DNA of 64,000 nucleotides, taken from NCBI RefSeq assembly GCF_010548275.1, contig NZ_JAAGLT010000017.1, positions 62,001 through 126,000 of the forward strand, in the 5' to 3' direction. The notes under the pieces were generated by a model. It saw only the letters and a program-made list of their open reading frames with translations, had not been told where the DNA came from and did not search any database. The position numbers and the translations under genes are program-made. How positions within the stretch are numbered: the first letter of the stretch is position 1; each line of letters starts with the position of its first letter. This DNA is from Streptomyces sp. SID12488. GTDB taxonomy: Bacteria > Actinomycetota > Actinomycetes > Streptomycetales > Streptomycetaceae. Shown one piece after another: positions 33,191 through 42,295 of this stretch.

Positions 33191-34141
33191 TCAGTTCCCA
33201 CGTGCGTTCAGTGAGGCCAAATAGGCGTTGTACGCCTCGAGTTCCTTGTCGCCGTCGCGATCGGCGGCCCGGTCCTGGCGCTTGGCCTGCCGCTGCTCGG
33301 AGCTGTGCCACTGGAAGAGCAGCGCCAGCAGCACCAGTACGGTCGGGATCTCGCTGAACGCCCAGGCGATCCCGCCGGCCGCGTTCTGGTCGGACAGCGC
33401 GTCGATGCCGAGCGAGGCGGGCGGGTTCTTGTACGAGTCGACCATCGGCTCAGACGCCATCATCAGCGCGATCCCGAAGAACGCGTGGAACGGCATGCCC
33501 GCGAACAACTCCAGCATCCGCATCAGATACCCGGGCCGGTTCGGGCCGGGGTCGACGCCCATGATCGGCCAGAAGAAGATCAGCCCGACGGCGAGAAAGT
33601 GACACATCATCGTGATGTGCCCGGCCTTCGAACTCATCAGGAAGTCGAAGAGCGGCGTGAAGTACAGGACGTACAGGCTGGCGATGAACAGCGGGATGGT
33701 GAACGCCGCGTGCGTGACGATCCGCATGTACCTGCTGTGCAGCAACGCCAGCAGCAGCTCGCGCGGCCCCTTCCGCCCCCGGGCGGCGGGCGGCAGCGCG
33801 CGCAGCGCCAGCGTGATCGGTGCGCCGAGCAGAATGAGGATCGGCGACACCATGCTGATCACCATGTGCTGCACCATGTGCACGCTGAACATGACCATGC
33901 CGTAGTCGTTGAGCCTGGTGCACATGACGAGCATGACGGTCAGCACACCGAGCACGAAGGAGACGGTCCGCCCGGCCGACCACTTGTCCCCACGCCGGGC
34001 CAGCCGCAGGACTCCCCACCCGTAGAGCCCGAGCCCCGTCAGACAGGCGACCAGGAAGAACGGGTCGGCGGACCACCCGAGCCCCCGCCCCAAGGTGAAG
34101 GGCAGAAGATCCATGGCCGTACCGTGCCCGCTGTGATCCAT
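33191..34141 (-). CDS. Cytochrome c oxidase assembly protein, CtaG family
   Basis: 316 aa, about seven membrane segments. caa3-type CtaG signature residues: MVMFSVHMVQHMVISMVSPI, GHITMMCHFLAVGLIFFWP and MPFHAFFGIALMM. Helps insert copper into the oxidase or acts in copper handling. Cytoplasmic C-terminal tail is Gln/Arg/Asp-rich. The N-terminus has MDHSGHGTAMD, a possible metal-binding His pair. AT-rich 77-nt gap to the upstream lipoprotein gene region. Confidence 0.9.
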   Translation of the reverse strand: MDHSGHGTAMDLLPFTLGRGLGWSADPFFLVACLTGLGLYGWGVLRLARRGDKWSAGRTVSFVLGVLTVMLVMCTRLNDYGMVMFSVHMVQHMVISMVSPILILLGAPITLALRALPPAARGRKGPRELLLALLHSRYMRIVTHAAFTIPLFIASLYVLYFTPLFDFLMSSKAGHITMMCHFLAVGLIFFWPIMGVDPGPNRPGYLMRMLELFAGMPFHAFFGIALMMASEPMVDSYKNPPASLGIDALSDQNAAGGIAWAFSEIPTVLVLLALLFQWHSSEQRQAKRQDRAADRDGDKELEAYNAYLASLNARGN

Positions 34142-34242
34142 CCGCCGGCTCCAGGTTTCGTGCTGATTGCGTGCTGTCTGTCCCGACCCAGACTAGAACC
34201 GCCCCCAGCGGCACTGGTGACCGGGGGGCGGCGCAGGGATTT

Positions 34243-34320
34243 TCGCTTTCAGGGGCGCGGGACTGTGACATTTGCGGCTCCGCCGCGTGGGCGCGATCAA
34301 CCATGGCGGACCCGCACCCG
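34243..34320. repeat. Second family of dispersed repeat
   Basis: GGGGCGCGGGACTGTGACAT, then GCGGCTCCGCCGCGTGGGCG and CGATCAACCATGGCGGAC, with an internal GCGGC-TCC-GCCGC hairpin. I recognise this as a block that recurs at gene ends in Streptomyces genomes. Located between ctaG (start) and pfkA (stop), both leftward. Confidence 0.55.
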
Positions 34321-34339
34321 ACGAACTACGGATCAACGG

Positions 34340-35365
34340 CTAAAGCACGCACTCAGCCTCTGCGTACCGAGAATCAGGAACCGTCTTCAACGTCTCCACG
34401 GCCTCGGCCAAGGACACCATCACGATGTCCGTCCCCCGAAGCGCGGTCATCCGCCCGAACTCCCCCCGATGAACCGCTTCCACCGCATGCCACCCGAACC
34501 GTGTGGCCAGCACCCGGTCATAGGCCGTGGGCGTCCCACCCCGCTGCACATGCCCGAGAATCACCGGCCGCGCCTCCTTCCCGAGCCGCTCTTCCAGCTC
34601 CAGGGAGAGCTGCCGGGCGATCCCGGCGAAGCGCTCGTGGCCGTACACGTCCTTGGCGCCCTCGTCGAAGTCCATCGAGCCCGCGCGCGGCTTCGCGCCC
34701 TCCGCGGCGACGACGATCGCGAACCGCTTGCCCGCCTCGAAGCGTTGACCGACGCGTGCGGCCAACTCCTCGATGTCGAAGGGACGTTCAGGTACGACGA
34801 TCGCGTGGGCGCCAGCGGCCATGCCGGAGTGCAGGGCGATCCAGCCGGTGTGGCGGCCCATGACCTCGACGATCAGGACGCGCTGGTGGGACTCGGCGGT
34901 GGTCTTCAGCCGGTCCAGGGCCTCCGTGGCGACCCCGACGGCCGTGTCGAAGCCGAAGGTGACGTCCGTGACCGCGATGTCGTTGTCGATGGTCTTCGGC
35001 ACGCCGACTATCGGCAGGCCGTTGTCGGACAGCAGCCGGGCCGCCTTGAGAGTGCCCTCGCCGCCGATCGGGATGATCGCGTCGAGCCCCAGCTCGGCGA
35101 CATGGCCCTTGGCCCGCTCCACGCCGTCCCGCAGATGCTCGGGGCGGACCCGGGAGGAGCCGAGGATGGTGCCGCCGCGGGCGAGGATGCCGCTCACGGC
35201 GTCGAGGTCGAGCTTGAGGTAGTCGCACTCCAGGAGGCCCTTCCAGCCGTCCCGGAAGCCGATGACCTCGTCACCGTGGTCCACGACGGCGCGGTGCACG
35301 ACGGACCGGATGACGGCGTTCAGGCCGGGGCAGTCGCCGCCGGACGTCAGGACACCAATGCGCAT
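34340..35365 (-). CDS. pfkA: ATP/PPi-type 6-phosphofructokinase
   Basis: 341 aa glycolytic enzyme phosphorylating fructose-6-phosphate. Start motif MRIGVLTSGGDCPGLNAVI, GGEGTLKAARLLSDNGLPIV, catalytic KTIDNDIAVTD (Lys/Asp), and EVMGRHTGWIALHSGMA. In this family GGDCPGLN and GGEGT together indicate the actinobacterial group; the Gly at the GGEG/GGDG switch position is consistent with ATP use as in the streptomycete PfkA enzymes. ATG 35365 with GAAGGA ribosome site. Confidence 0.93.
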   Translation of the reverse strand: MRIGVLTSGGDCPGLNAVIRSVVHRAVVDHGDEVIGFRDGWKGLLECDYLKLDLDAVSGILARGGTILGSSRVRPEHLRDGVERAKGHVAELGLDAIIPIGGEGTLKAARLLSDNGLPIVGVPKTIDNDIAVTDVTFGFDTAVGVATEALDRLKTTAESHQRVLIVEVMGRHTGWIALHSGMAAGAHAIVVPERPFDIEELAARVGQRFEAGKRFAIVVAAEGAKPRAGSMDFDEGAKDVYGHERFAGIARQLSLELEERLGKEARPVILGHVQRGGTPTAYDRVLATRFGWHAVEAVHRGEFGRMTALRGTDIVMVSLAEAVETLKTVPDSRYAEAECVL

Positions 35366-35577
35366 CGCCCGAAATCCTTCTCCACGTGGGCCGGGACCGG
35401 ACCACGCTGTCCGGTTGGATCCCCGCCACCATACCGGCGGCGGGGTCCCGGGCCGTAGCACCCGTCCGCGTGCTGGACACCCGCGCTCACCTGTGCGGAT
35501 GCCCCGTCAGACGGGCCGGTGTCACCGACGCGGACGACAGGTGTACAGGTCGGGGCGGGAGCGGGGGTGCGCGCAGA

Positions 35578-36306
35578 TCAGGCGGGCTGCTGCGCCGCGG
35601 TGATCCGCTCGTTGCGCAGCGCGTCGTACCAGCGGTCGTCGGTCGGCGGCAGCGCGTTGACGTCGAGGGCCAGCTTCAGCAGCAGGTCCGCGATCAGCGG
35701 GTTACGGGCGAGCACGGGCCCGTGCATGTACGTACCGAAGACCGTGTCGTTGTACGCGCCCTCCGTGCCGTCCCCCGTGCCGTTGCCCTTGCCGAGCCGC
35801 ACCTTCGCGAACGGGCGGGCGGTGGGGCCGAGGTGGGTGACACCCTGGTGGTTCTCGAAACCGGTCAGCGGGGGCAGGCCCAGGCGCGCGTCGATGTCTC
35901 CGAGTACGTCACCCACGCACCGCTCGCCCTCGCCGCGCACCGAGACCACGTCGAGGAGCCCGAGGCCCGGCTCGCGCTGACCGAGGTCGTTGATGAACTC
36001 GTGGCCCAGGATCTGGTAGCCGGCGCACACGGAGAACACGATCGCGCCGTTGCCGACGGCCCGGTGCAGACCGCCGTCGCGGCGCAGACGTTCCGCCGCG
36101 AGCCGCTGCGGCCGGTCCTCGCCGCCGCCGATCAGGTAGATGTCGCCGGAGGTGGGGATCGGCTGGTCGCTGCGCACGTCGAGCCGGGCCACGTCGAGGC
36201 CGCGCTGCTTGGCCCGGCGCTCCACGACGAGCGCGTTGCCCTGGTCGCCGTATGTGCTGAGCAGGTCCGGGTAGATCCACACCAGACGCAGCTGGTTGTC
36301 GCTCAT
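35578..36306 (-). CDS. gatD: Lipid II isoglutaminyl synthase, glutaminase subunit GatD
   Basis: 242 aa class-I glutamine amidotransferase of the CobB/CobQ type. Nucleophile Cys in IVFSVCAGYQILGHEF and His in FGTYMHGPVLARNPL. Releases ammonia from glutamine for amidation of D-Glu in lipid II by MurT. Start ATG 36306, 37 nt after the murT stop; the two form one operon. Confidence 0.92.
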   Translation of the reverse strand: MSDNQLRLVWIYPDLLSTYGDQGNALVVERRAKQRGLDVARLDVRSDQPIPTSGDIYLIGGGEDRPQRLAAERLRRDGGLHRAVGNGAIVFSVCAGYQILGHEFINDLGQREPGLGLLDVVSVRGEGERCVGDVLGDIDARLGLPPLTGFENHQGVTHLGPTARPFAKVRLGKGNGTGDGTEGAYNDTVFGTYMHGPVLARNPLIADLLLKLALDVNALPPTDDRWYDALRNERITAAQQPA

Positions 36307-36343
36307 GAAGTGATCGTCCTCAGTGGTCGGTTGGCGGCAGTGG

Positions 36344-37582
36344 TCAGTTGCCGACGCGGCGGCGCAGATCCTGGAAGGCGGTGTAGTTCGCGATGACCTC
36401 GATGCGGCCGGGCGGCGCCAGCTGTACGGCCTGGTCGGCGTTCTCGCAGACCTGGAAGTGCTGGTTGGCCACTTCAAGGCGCACCGCGAGGTCGAGCTTG
36501 CGGTCGCCGATGACGAAGATCGGGTGCCCGGTGAGCTGCGTGTAGTCGACGTCCCACAGCCACGAGGTGTCGGTGCCGTCGGCGCCCCGCGCGTTCACGG
36601 AGAGGATGACCGGGGTCGGCGGCGGGTCGATCAGGGAGAACGTCTCCAGCCAGCCGGCCGGGTTCTTGGCGAGCAGCAGTCGCAGATCGCGCTGCATGAA
36701 CTGCACGACGTCGTACCGCCCGGCCACCGCCTGGACCTGGTACATGCGCTCCAGGCCGACCTGCGGCGGTACGCCGAACACGGCGGCGACAGCGGCGGAG
36801 GCCGCCGCGTTGGACTTGTTGGCGCGCCCCGGCAGCTGGAGGTGGATCGGCCAGGCCGACCCGTGCGGGTCGATCACGTGGTCGCCGGACAGTGCCCAAC
36901 TCGGCGTCGGGCGGCGGAAACCGCACTGACCGCAGAACCAGTCGTCGCCGGGGCGCTGCATCACACCACCGCAGGACGGGCAGGACCAGGCGTCGTCCTT
37001 CCACATCTGTCCGGCGGCGACCCAGATCACGTTGGGGGAGGAGGAGGCGGCCCACACGATCAGCGGGTCGTCGGCGTTGGCGACGATCACGGCCTTCGAA
37101 CCGGCGAGCCCCTCACGCCAGTTCTCGGCGAGCATGCGGGTCTCGGCGGCGCGGTCGAGCTGGTCGCGGGAGAGGTTGAGGAGCGCGATGCACTTGGGGT
37201 CCGTGTCGCGGGCGACACCGGCGAGGTACTTCTCGTCGACCTCGATGACCCCGAACTTGGCGTCCGAGCCGCCCGCGAGCGCCGAGGTGATGCCGGCGGG
37301 CATGTTGGCGCCGAGCGCGTTCGACACGACCGGCCCGGCGGCGCGCAGGGCCTCCGCGATGAGCCGTGTGGTCGTGGTCTTGCCGTTGGTGGCCGAGACC
37401 AGGATGACGTCCAGGTGCTGGGCGAGCCGCGCGAGGAGGTCGGGGTCGAGTTTGAGGGCTACCTTGCCGCCGATCACCGATCCGCTGCCGCGCCCTGCCG
37501 CACGCGATGCCGCCGCTACGGCCTTACCGGCCGTCACGGCCAGCTTGGCCCGCGGAGTGAGCGGGTCCGAGTTGCCTGCCAT
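36344..37582 (-). CDS. murT: Lipid II isoglutaminyl synthase, Mur-ligase subunit MurT
   Basis: 412 aa. Mur-ligase ATP site VSATNGKTTTTRLIAEALRA, Cys4 zinc ribbon (CPSCGG...FCGQCGF), and a C-terminal DUF1727 part (GRYDVVQFMQRDLRLLLAKN, NPAGWLETF). With GatD converts D-Glu to D-isoGln in the peptidoglycan stem, a modification needed for cross-linking in actinobacteria. ATG 37582; divergent from def. Confidence 0.94.
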   Translation of the reverse strand: MAGNSDPLTPRAKLAVTAGKAVAAASRAAGRGSGSVIGGKVALKLDPDLLARLAQHLDVILVSATNGKTTTTRLIAEALRAAGPVVSNALGANMPAGITSALAGGSDAKFGVIEVDEKYLAGVARDTDPKCIALLNLSRDQLDRAAETRMLAENWREGLAGSKAVIVANADDPLIVWAASSSPNVIWVAAGQMWKDDAWSCPSCGGVMQRPGDDWFCGQCGFRRPTPSWALSGDHVIDPHGSAWPIHLQLPGRANKSNAAASAAVAAVFGVPPQVGLERMYQVQAVAGRYDVVQFMQRDLRLLLAKNPAGWLETFSLIDPPPTPVILSVNARGADGTDTSWLWDVDYTQLTGHPIFVIGDRKLDLAVRLEVANQHFQVCENADQAVQLAPPGRIEVIANYTAFQDLRRRVGN

Positions 37583-37729
37583 CAGATCTCGATCCTCCTT
37601 GCGTACGCGCCGCGCCTGTGCCTCCGGCCACGTGGTGTGGACCTCAGCCTATCGAGATCCGTACACCGGATCCGCATCGCGGCACCACCACGGCGCCCGC
37701 GCGACATGGGTGACCGTACCCTTGCGGCC

Positions 37730-38275
37730 ATGCGACCAGGCTCCATCCCGGGCACGAGAGGGCGCGTCCGCCCTCTGACACTGCTCGGAGACCCCGTTCT
37801 CCACACCCCCTGCGCGGAAGTGACACACTTCGACGCCGAACTCGCCGCGCTCGTCGAGGACATGTTCGCGACGATGTACGCGGCCCAGGGCGTGGGCCTC
37901 GCCGCGAACCAGATCGGCAGACCCCTGCGGGTCTTCGTATACGACTGCCCCGACGACGAGGACACCCGCCACGTCGGCCACGTGGTCAACCCCCGCCTCG
38001 TGGAAACCGACGATCTGGTGCTGCGGGGCCCCGAGGGCTGCCTGTCCCTCCCGGGCCTGGAAGCCGGCACGGAACGCTTCGACGAGGCCGTGGTCGAGGG
38101 TTTCACGGTGACGGGCGACCCGGTGAGGATCAAGGGCACGGGCTTCTTCGCCCGCTGCCTCCAGCACGAGTGCGACCACCTCGAAGGCCGGACGTACGTG
38201 GACCGCGTAACGGGCTGGCGCCACAGGAGGGTCATGCGCCAGGCAACCCGAGCGACTTGGTACCGGGGACTTTAA
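37730..38275 (+). CDS. def: Peptide deformylase
   Basis: 181 aa metalloenzyme removing the N-formyl group. All three motifs: YAAQGVGLAANQIG, EGCLSLPG and QHECDHLEGRTY (HExDH). Start at ATG 37730 (MRPGSIPGTRGRVRPL); an ATG 24 nt upstream (37706) is possible. No met-tRNA formyltransferase gene adjacent, so probably a secondary deformylase. Confidence 0.92.
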   Translation: MRPGSIPGTRGRVRPLTLLGDPVLHTPCAEVTHFDAELAALVEDMFATMYAAQGVGLAANQIGRPLRVFVYDCPDDEDTRHVGHVVNPRLVETDDLVLRGPEGCLSLPGLEAGTERFDEAVVEGFTVTGDPVRIKGTGFFARCLQHECDHLEGRTYVDRVTGWRHRRVMRQATRATWYRGL

Positions 38276-38277
38276 AC

Positions 38278-38320
38278 GGGCGCAAGGAACTGCGCGACAA
38301 GCCCCCACGGACCCGCAGCC
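38278..38320. repeat. Dispersed GC-rich repeat, copy 3 (inverted)
   Basis: GGGCGCAAGGAACTGCGCGA, then CAAGCCCCCACGGACCCGCA, the reverse complement of copy 1 with a few changes. Starts 3 nt after the def stop and separates it from the convergent TetR gene. Confidence 0.7.
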
Positions 38321-38333
38321 AACAAACAACCGC

Positions 38334-38978
38334 TCAGAACCCCGGACCCCCCACGCGATCCCCAGCGGCAGCGAGCCGCCCCCACAGCAAATCAGCCAAA
38401 CTCCGCACCAACTCGGCCCGAGAGCAAGGCCGTTCACCCAGCCACCAGTCTCCCGCCGCGTGCATCATCCCGACTATCCCGTGCCCCCACACCCGGGCCA
38501 GCTGCTGACTGCCGGGACCGAGATCCAGCCGGTCCTCGATCACCTGGGCCAACTCCTCGCCCATCAGCCGCAGCAACGGCAGCGAGTGCTTCCGCACGTC
38601 GAACCCGGGATCGCCGGGTGACACGCTGTCCCCGGGATGCATCAGGAACCGGTACACCTGGGGCCGCGCCTCGATCGCCGCGAGGTAGGCGTCCAGCGTG
38701 GCCTCCACGCGCTCCCGCCGTTCCGCCGGAGCGTCCAGCGCGGCCCTCAGAGAGTTGAGCAGGGCGTCGGTGTGCCTTTTGGCCAGAGCGGCGTAGAGTC
38801 CGCCCTTGTCGCCGAAGTGCCGGTAAAGAATCGGTTTGGTGATGCCCGCCTCGGCGGCGATGGCGTTCATCGAGGCGCCGGGACCGTCACGCAGCACCAC
38901 CCGGTCCGCGGCCTCCAGCAGCTCGCGCCGGCGGCGGTCGGCGGACCGCTGCTGATCGGTTTGCTGCGTGGTGTCCAT
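38334..38978 (-). CDS. TetR-family transcriptional regulator
   Basis: 214 aa. HTH ~18-60 (ELLEAADRVVLRDGPGASMN, ITKPILYRHFGDKGGLYAAL). Start ATG 38978 (MDTTQQTDQQRS). Divergent from an acyl-CoA dehydrogenase gene with two palindromes between them, so it likely represses that gene and itself, relieved by an acyl-CoA; inference from similar fatty-acid regulators. Confidence 0.9.
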   Translation of the reverse strand: MDTTQQTDQQRSADRRRRELLEAADRVVLRDGPGASMNAIAAEAGITKPILYRHFGDKGGLYAALAKRHTDALLNSLRAALDAPAERRERVEATLDAYLAAIEARPQVYRFLMHPGDSVSPGDPGFDVRKHSLPLLRLMGEELAQVIEDRLDLGPGSQQLARVWGHGIVGMMHAAGDWWLGERPCSRAELVRSLADLLWGRLAAAGDRVGGPGF

Positions 38979-39075
38979 GGTTTCTCCCCACCCGTGCTGA
39001 TTTCGGTGACGCTCGCGCAAACTAGCACTGATCGGTCCATGCCCATCGAACGGGTTGCCGACCTGGGTCCGGGAG

Positions 39076-39123
39076 TTGACTTTTCCTACCGACGGGTAAC
39101 AGACTCCAGTTACCTTAGGTAAC
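39076..39123. promoter_or_regulatory. Operator region of the TetR/acyl-CoA dehydrogenase divergon
   Basis: TTGACT (39076-39081) as a good -35, then TACC-GACG-GGTA (39087-39098) and GTTACC-TTA-GGTAAC (39109-39123). Both share the TTACC/GGTAA arms, so one dimeric regulator could bind twice, covering the promoter of the dehydrogenase gene at 39149. Confidence 0.6.
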
Positions 39124-39148
39124 ATGCTAGTGCAGCGATGGAGGGGTC

Positions 39149-40375
39149 ATGGCCGAATTCACCATGGAGCTCAATGACGAACAGAAAGAGGTCCGTGACT
39201 GGCTCCACGGGTTCTCCGCCGATGTGATCCGTCCCGCCGCCGCCGAGTGGGACGAGCGCGAGGAGACGCCCTGGCCGGTCATCCAGGAGGCCGCGAAGGT
39301 CGGCATCTACTCCCTGGACTTCTACGCCCAGCAGTACTTCGACCCCACCGGCCTCGGCATCCCGATGGCCATGGAGGAACTCTTCTGGGGTGACGCCGGC
39401 ATCGCCCTCTCCATCGTCGGCACCGGCCTCGCCGCCGTGGGCGTCCTCGCCAACGGCACCGAGGAGCAGATCGGTACCTGGATCCCCCAGATGTACGGCG
39501 ACGCCAACGATGTCAAGGTCGCCGCCTTCTGCTCCTCCGAGCCCGACGCCGGCTCCGACGTCGCCTCCATGCGCACCCGTGCCGTGTACGACGAGGCCAA
39601 GAACGAGTGGGTCCTCAACGGCACGAAGACCTGGGCGACCAATGGCGGCATCGCCAACGTCCACGTGGTCGTCGCCGTGGTCGACGCCGAACTGGGCTCC
39701 AAGGGCCACGCGTCCTTCATCGTCCCGCCGAACACGCCCGGCCTGTCCCAGGGCCAGAAGTTCAAGAAGCACGGCATCCGCGCCTCGCACACCGCCGAGG
39801 TCGTCCTGGAGAACGTCCGCATCCCCGGCTCCTGCCTCCTCGGCGGCAAGCAGAAGCTCGACGAGCGCCTCGCCAGGGCCCGCGAGCGGGCGAAGTCCGG
39901 CGGCGAGCGGGTGAAGAACGCGGCGATGGCCACCTTCGAGGCGAGCCGTCCTGCGGTGGCCGCGATGGCGGTGGGCACGGCCCGGGCCGCGTACGAGGTC
40001 GCCCTCGACTACGCGAAGACCCGTGAGCAGTTCGGCCGCCCGATCATCGACAACCAGGGTGTCGCCTTCCAGCTCGCCGACATGCGTACGTCCATCGACG
40101 CGGCGCGGCTGCTGACGTGGCGGGCGTCGTGGATGGCGATCAACGGGAAGCCGTTCACCGCGGCGGAGGGGTCGATGTCGAAGCTGTTCGCGAGCGAGAC
40201 GGCGAAGAAGGTCACTGGGCAGGCGATTCAGATACTCGGGGGTAACGGGTACACGCGGGAGTATCCGGTGGAGCGGATGCACCGGGACGCGGCGATCTAC
40301 ACGATCTTCGAGGGTACGAGTGAGATTCAGCGGTTGGTGATCGCGCGGACCCTGTCGGGGATGCCGATCCGGTAG
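39149..40375 (+). CDS. Acyl-CoA dehydrogenase
   Basis: 408 aa flavoenzyme. VAAFCSSEPDAGSDVASMRT and GTKTWATNGGIANVHVVVA (FAD site), YAKTREQFGRPIIDNQG, QILGGNGYTREYPVERMHRD and FEGTSEIQRLVIAR at the C-terminus. Catalyses alpha,beta-dehydrogenation of an acyl-CoA; chain length not predictable. An ~20-residue Lys/Arg-rich loop (ARARERAKSGGERVKNAAMA) is inserted in the middle. Confidence 0.92.
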   Translation: MAEFTMELNDEQKEVRDWLHGFSADVIRPAAAEWDEREETPWPVIQEAAKVGIYSLDFYAQQYFDPTGLGIPMAMEELFWGDAGIALSIVGTGLAAVGVLANGTEEQIGTWIPQMYGDANDVKVAAFCSSEPDAGSDVASMRTRAVYDEAKNEWVLNGTKTWATNGGIANVHVVVAVVDAELGSKGHASFIVPPNTPGLSQGQKFKKHGIRASHTAEVVLENVRIPGSCLLGGKQKLDERLARARERAKSGGERVKNAAMATFEASRPAVAAMAVGTARAAYEVALDYAKTREQFGRPIIDNQGVAFQLADMRTSIDAARLLTWRASWMAINGKPFTAAEGSMSKLFASETAKKVTGQAIQILGGNGYTREYPVERMHRDAAIYTIFEGTSEIQRLVIARTLSGMPIR

Positions 40376-40381
40376 TACGTC

Positions 40382-40510
40382 GGCTGCGGGCCGTGGGGGC
40401 TGGTCGCGCAGTTCCCCGCGTCCCTGGAATCGCCCCGCACCTGGAACGCCGGCGAGCTACCCCACCTGGGGGCGCGGGGAGCTGCGCGACCAGCCACAGC
40501 GGGCCGGTGG
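40382..40510. repeat. Inverted pair of dispersed repeats (copies 4 and 5)
   Basis: Copy 4 (40382-40424: GGCTGCGGGCCGTGGGGGCT...) and copy 5 (40468-40510: GGGGGCGCGGGGAGCTGCGC...) are inverted relative to each other, separated by ~43 nt, so the pair can fold into a long imperfect stem. Located between the convergent acyl-CoA dehydrogenase and DUF6213 genes, where it may act as a bidirectional terminator. Confidence 0.75.
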
Positions 40511-40549
40511 ACGGAACGAAACCCGCGCCCCCACGGCGCATCCCTCACC

Positions 40550-40789
40550 TCAGCCGGAGGCGCCACCGCTGCTGTGGGCGATGCAGGCCACGTCGATTCG
40601 GTCGGCCAGTTTGGCCAGTTCGATGGTGAGGGCGGCCACGGTGTCCTCGTCGAGGTTGTCCTGGCCCGCCTCCACCAGATGCAGCCAGCGACCCCCGACC
40701 GTGCGCAGCAGTTTGCTGACGTCGGAGGCGGCAACCTGCAACGTGCCGCGGCTGTCGACGATCAGAGGCAGAGTCACTTCGCGGTTCAC
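40550..40789 (-). CDS. DUF6213 small protein
   Basis: 79 aa from GTG 40789 reading NREVTLPLIVDSRGTLQVAA, then VGGRWLHLVEAGQDNLDEDT. This matches the DUF6213 family of Streptomyces, function unknown. No clear ribosome site; probably leaderless or weakly translated. Ends CIAHSSGGASG. Confidence 0.82.
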   Translation of the reverse strand: MNREVTLPLIVDSRGTLQVAASDVSKLLRTVGGRWLHLVEAGQDNLDEDTVAALTIELAKLADRIDVACIAHSSGGASG

Positions 40790-40814
40790 AGGGGGGATCG
40801 TAGCCGCGGAACGC

Positions 40815-42209
40815 TCACGCTCCGTGCCATACCGTCGTGATGTTGCAGAACTCGCGGATTCCGTGCCCCGACAGCTCACGCCCGTACCCGGACCGCTTGA
40901 CACCCCCGAACGGCAACGCCGGGTGGGACGCGGTCATCCCGTTGACGAACACCCCGCCCGCGTCCAGATCCCGTACGAGACGGTCCACCTCGGCCTCGTC
41001 GCGGGTCCATACGTTCGAACTGAGGCCGAAAGGCGTGTCGTTGGCGATCGCCAACGCCTCCTCCAGATCGGCCGCGCGGTACAGCGTCGCGACCGGGCCG
41101 AACGTCTCCTCCTGGTGAATGCGCATCTCGGGCGTGATGTCGGCGAGAACGGTCGGCGCGTAGTACCAGCCGTCGTCCGTGAGGCCTTCGGGGCGTTCGC
41201 CGCCGCACAGAACCGTCGCGCCGCTCTCCACGGCGTCGTCGACCAGCGCCTCCAGTTCGTCGCGCCCCTGCTCACTGGCGAGCGGCCCGACCTCAGTGTC
41301 CTCGGCCAGCGGATCGCCGACCTTCAGCGCCGCCATGGCGGTCGTGAAGCGTTCCGCGAACGCGTCGAAGACGTCCGTGTGCACGATGAACCGCTTCGCG
41401 GCGATGCACGACTGCCCGTTGTTCTGCACACGCGCTGTCACCGCGACCTGCGCGGCCCGTGCGACGTCGGCGGACGGCAGGACGATGAACGGGTCGCTGC
41501 CGCCCAGTTCCAGCACCGTCCTCTTGATCTCGTCCCCGGCGACGGCCGCCACCGCGCGCCCCGCCGGCTCGCTGCCGGTGAGCGTGGCCGCCCGCACCCG
41601 GGGATCGCGCAGGATGTCCTCGACCGCGCCCGACCCGATCAACAGAGTCTGGAAGCAGCCCTCGGGGTAGCCCGCCCGAAGGAACAGATCCTCCAGGTAG
41701 AGGGCGGTCTGCGGCACGTTCGAGGCGTGCTTGAGCAGGCCCACGTTGCCTGCCATCAGCGCCGGCGCCGCGAAGCGGATCACCTGCCAGAGCGGGAAGT
41801 TCCACGGCATCACCGCGAGCACCGGACCCAGCGGGCGGTAACGGACCACGGCACGGGAGGCGCCGGAGTCCTTTACGTCCGCCTCGGCGGGCTCCTCGTC
41901 GGCGAGGAGCTCCTCGGCGTGGTCGGCGTACCAGCGCATCGCCTTCGCGCACTTCGCGGCCTCCGCGCGGGCCTGTGTGACCGGCTTGCCCATCTCGAGC
42001 GTCATGGTGCGGGCGATGTCGTCCCGGTCCTCGTCCAGCAGACCGGCGGCCCGGCCCAGCAGCCGGGCCCGCTCGGCGAAGCCGGTCGTGCGGTACGTGC
42101 GGAAGGCGGCCTCGGCGGCCCCGAGCCTGCGCTCGATCTCCTCGTCGTCCATGGCGTCGTACGTCTTGAGGGTCTCGCCGTTCGCCGGGTTCACCGTCGC
42201 GATGGGCAT
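40815..42209 (-). CDS. Aldehyde dehydrogenase, succinate-semialdehyde type
   Basis: 464 aa NAD(P)-dependent enzyme. Start MPIATVNPANGETLKTYDAM, VLAVMPWNFPLWQVIRF, catalytic Glu in VLELGGSDPFIVLP and Cys in NNGQSCIAAKRFIVH; QEETFGPVATLYRA near the end. Resembles NADP-dependent succinate-semialdehyde dehydrogenase (GabD-like); other short aldehydes are possible. Monocistronic, ATG 42209. Confidence 0.9.
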   Translation of the reverse strand: MPIATVNPANGETLKTYDAMDDEEIERRLGAAEAAFRTYRTTGFAERARLLGRAAGLLDEDRDDIARTMTLEMGKPVTQARAEAAKCAKAMRWYADHAEELLADEEPAEADVKDSGASRAVVRYRPLGPVLAVMPWNFPLWQVIRFAAPALMAGNVGLLKHASNVPQTALYLEDLFLRAGYPEGCFQTLLIGSGAVEDILRDPRVRAATLTGSEPAGRAVAAVAGDEIKRTVLELGGSDPFIVLPSADVARAAQVAVTARVQNNGQSCIAAKRFIVHTDVFDAFAERFTTAMAALKVGDPLAEDTEVGPLASEQGRDELEALVDDAVESGATVLCGGERPEGLTDDGWYYAPTVLADITPEMRIHQEETFGPVATLYRAADLEEALAIANDTPFGLSSNVWTRDEAEVDRLVRDLDAGGVFVNGMTASHPALPFGGVKRSGYGRELSGHGIREFCNITTVWHGA

Positions 42210-42295
42210 TGCTGTCCTCCAGGTTGAGGGCCGTCCTTCGACCTTCCCGCGCGCCGATGGCCCCCGCAACGCGTACGCCGCCCACCGGCACGATC

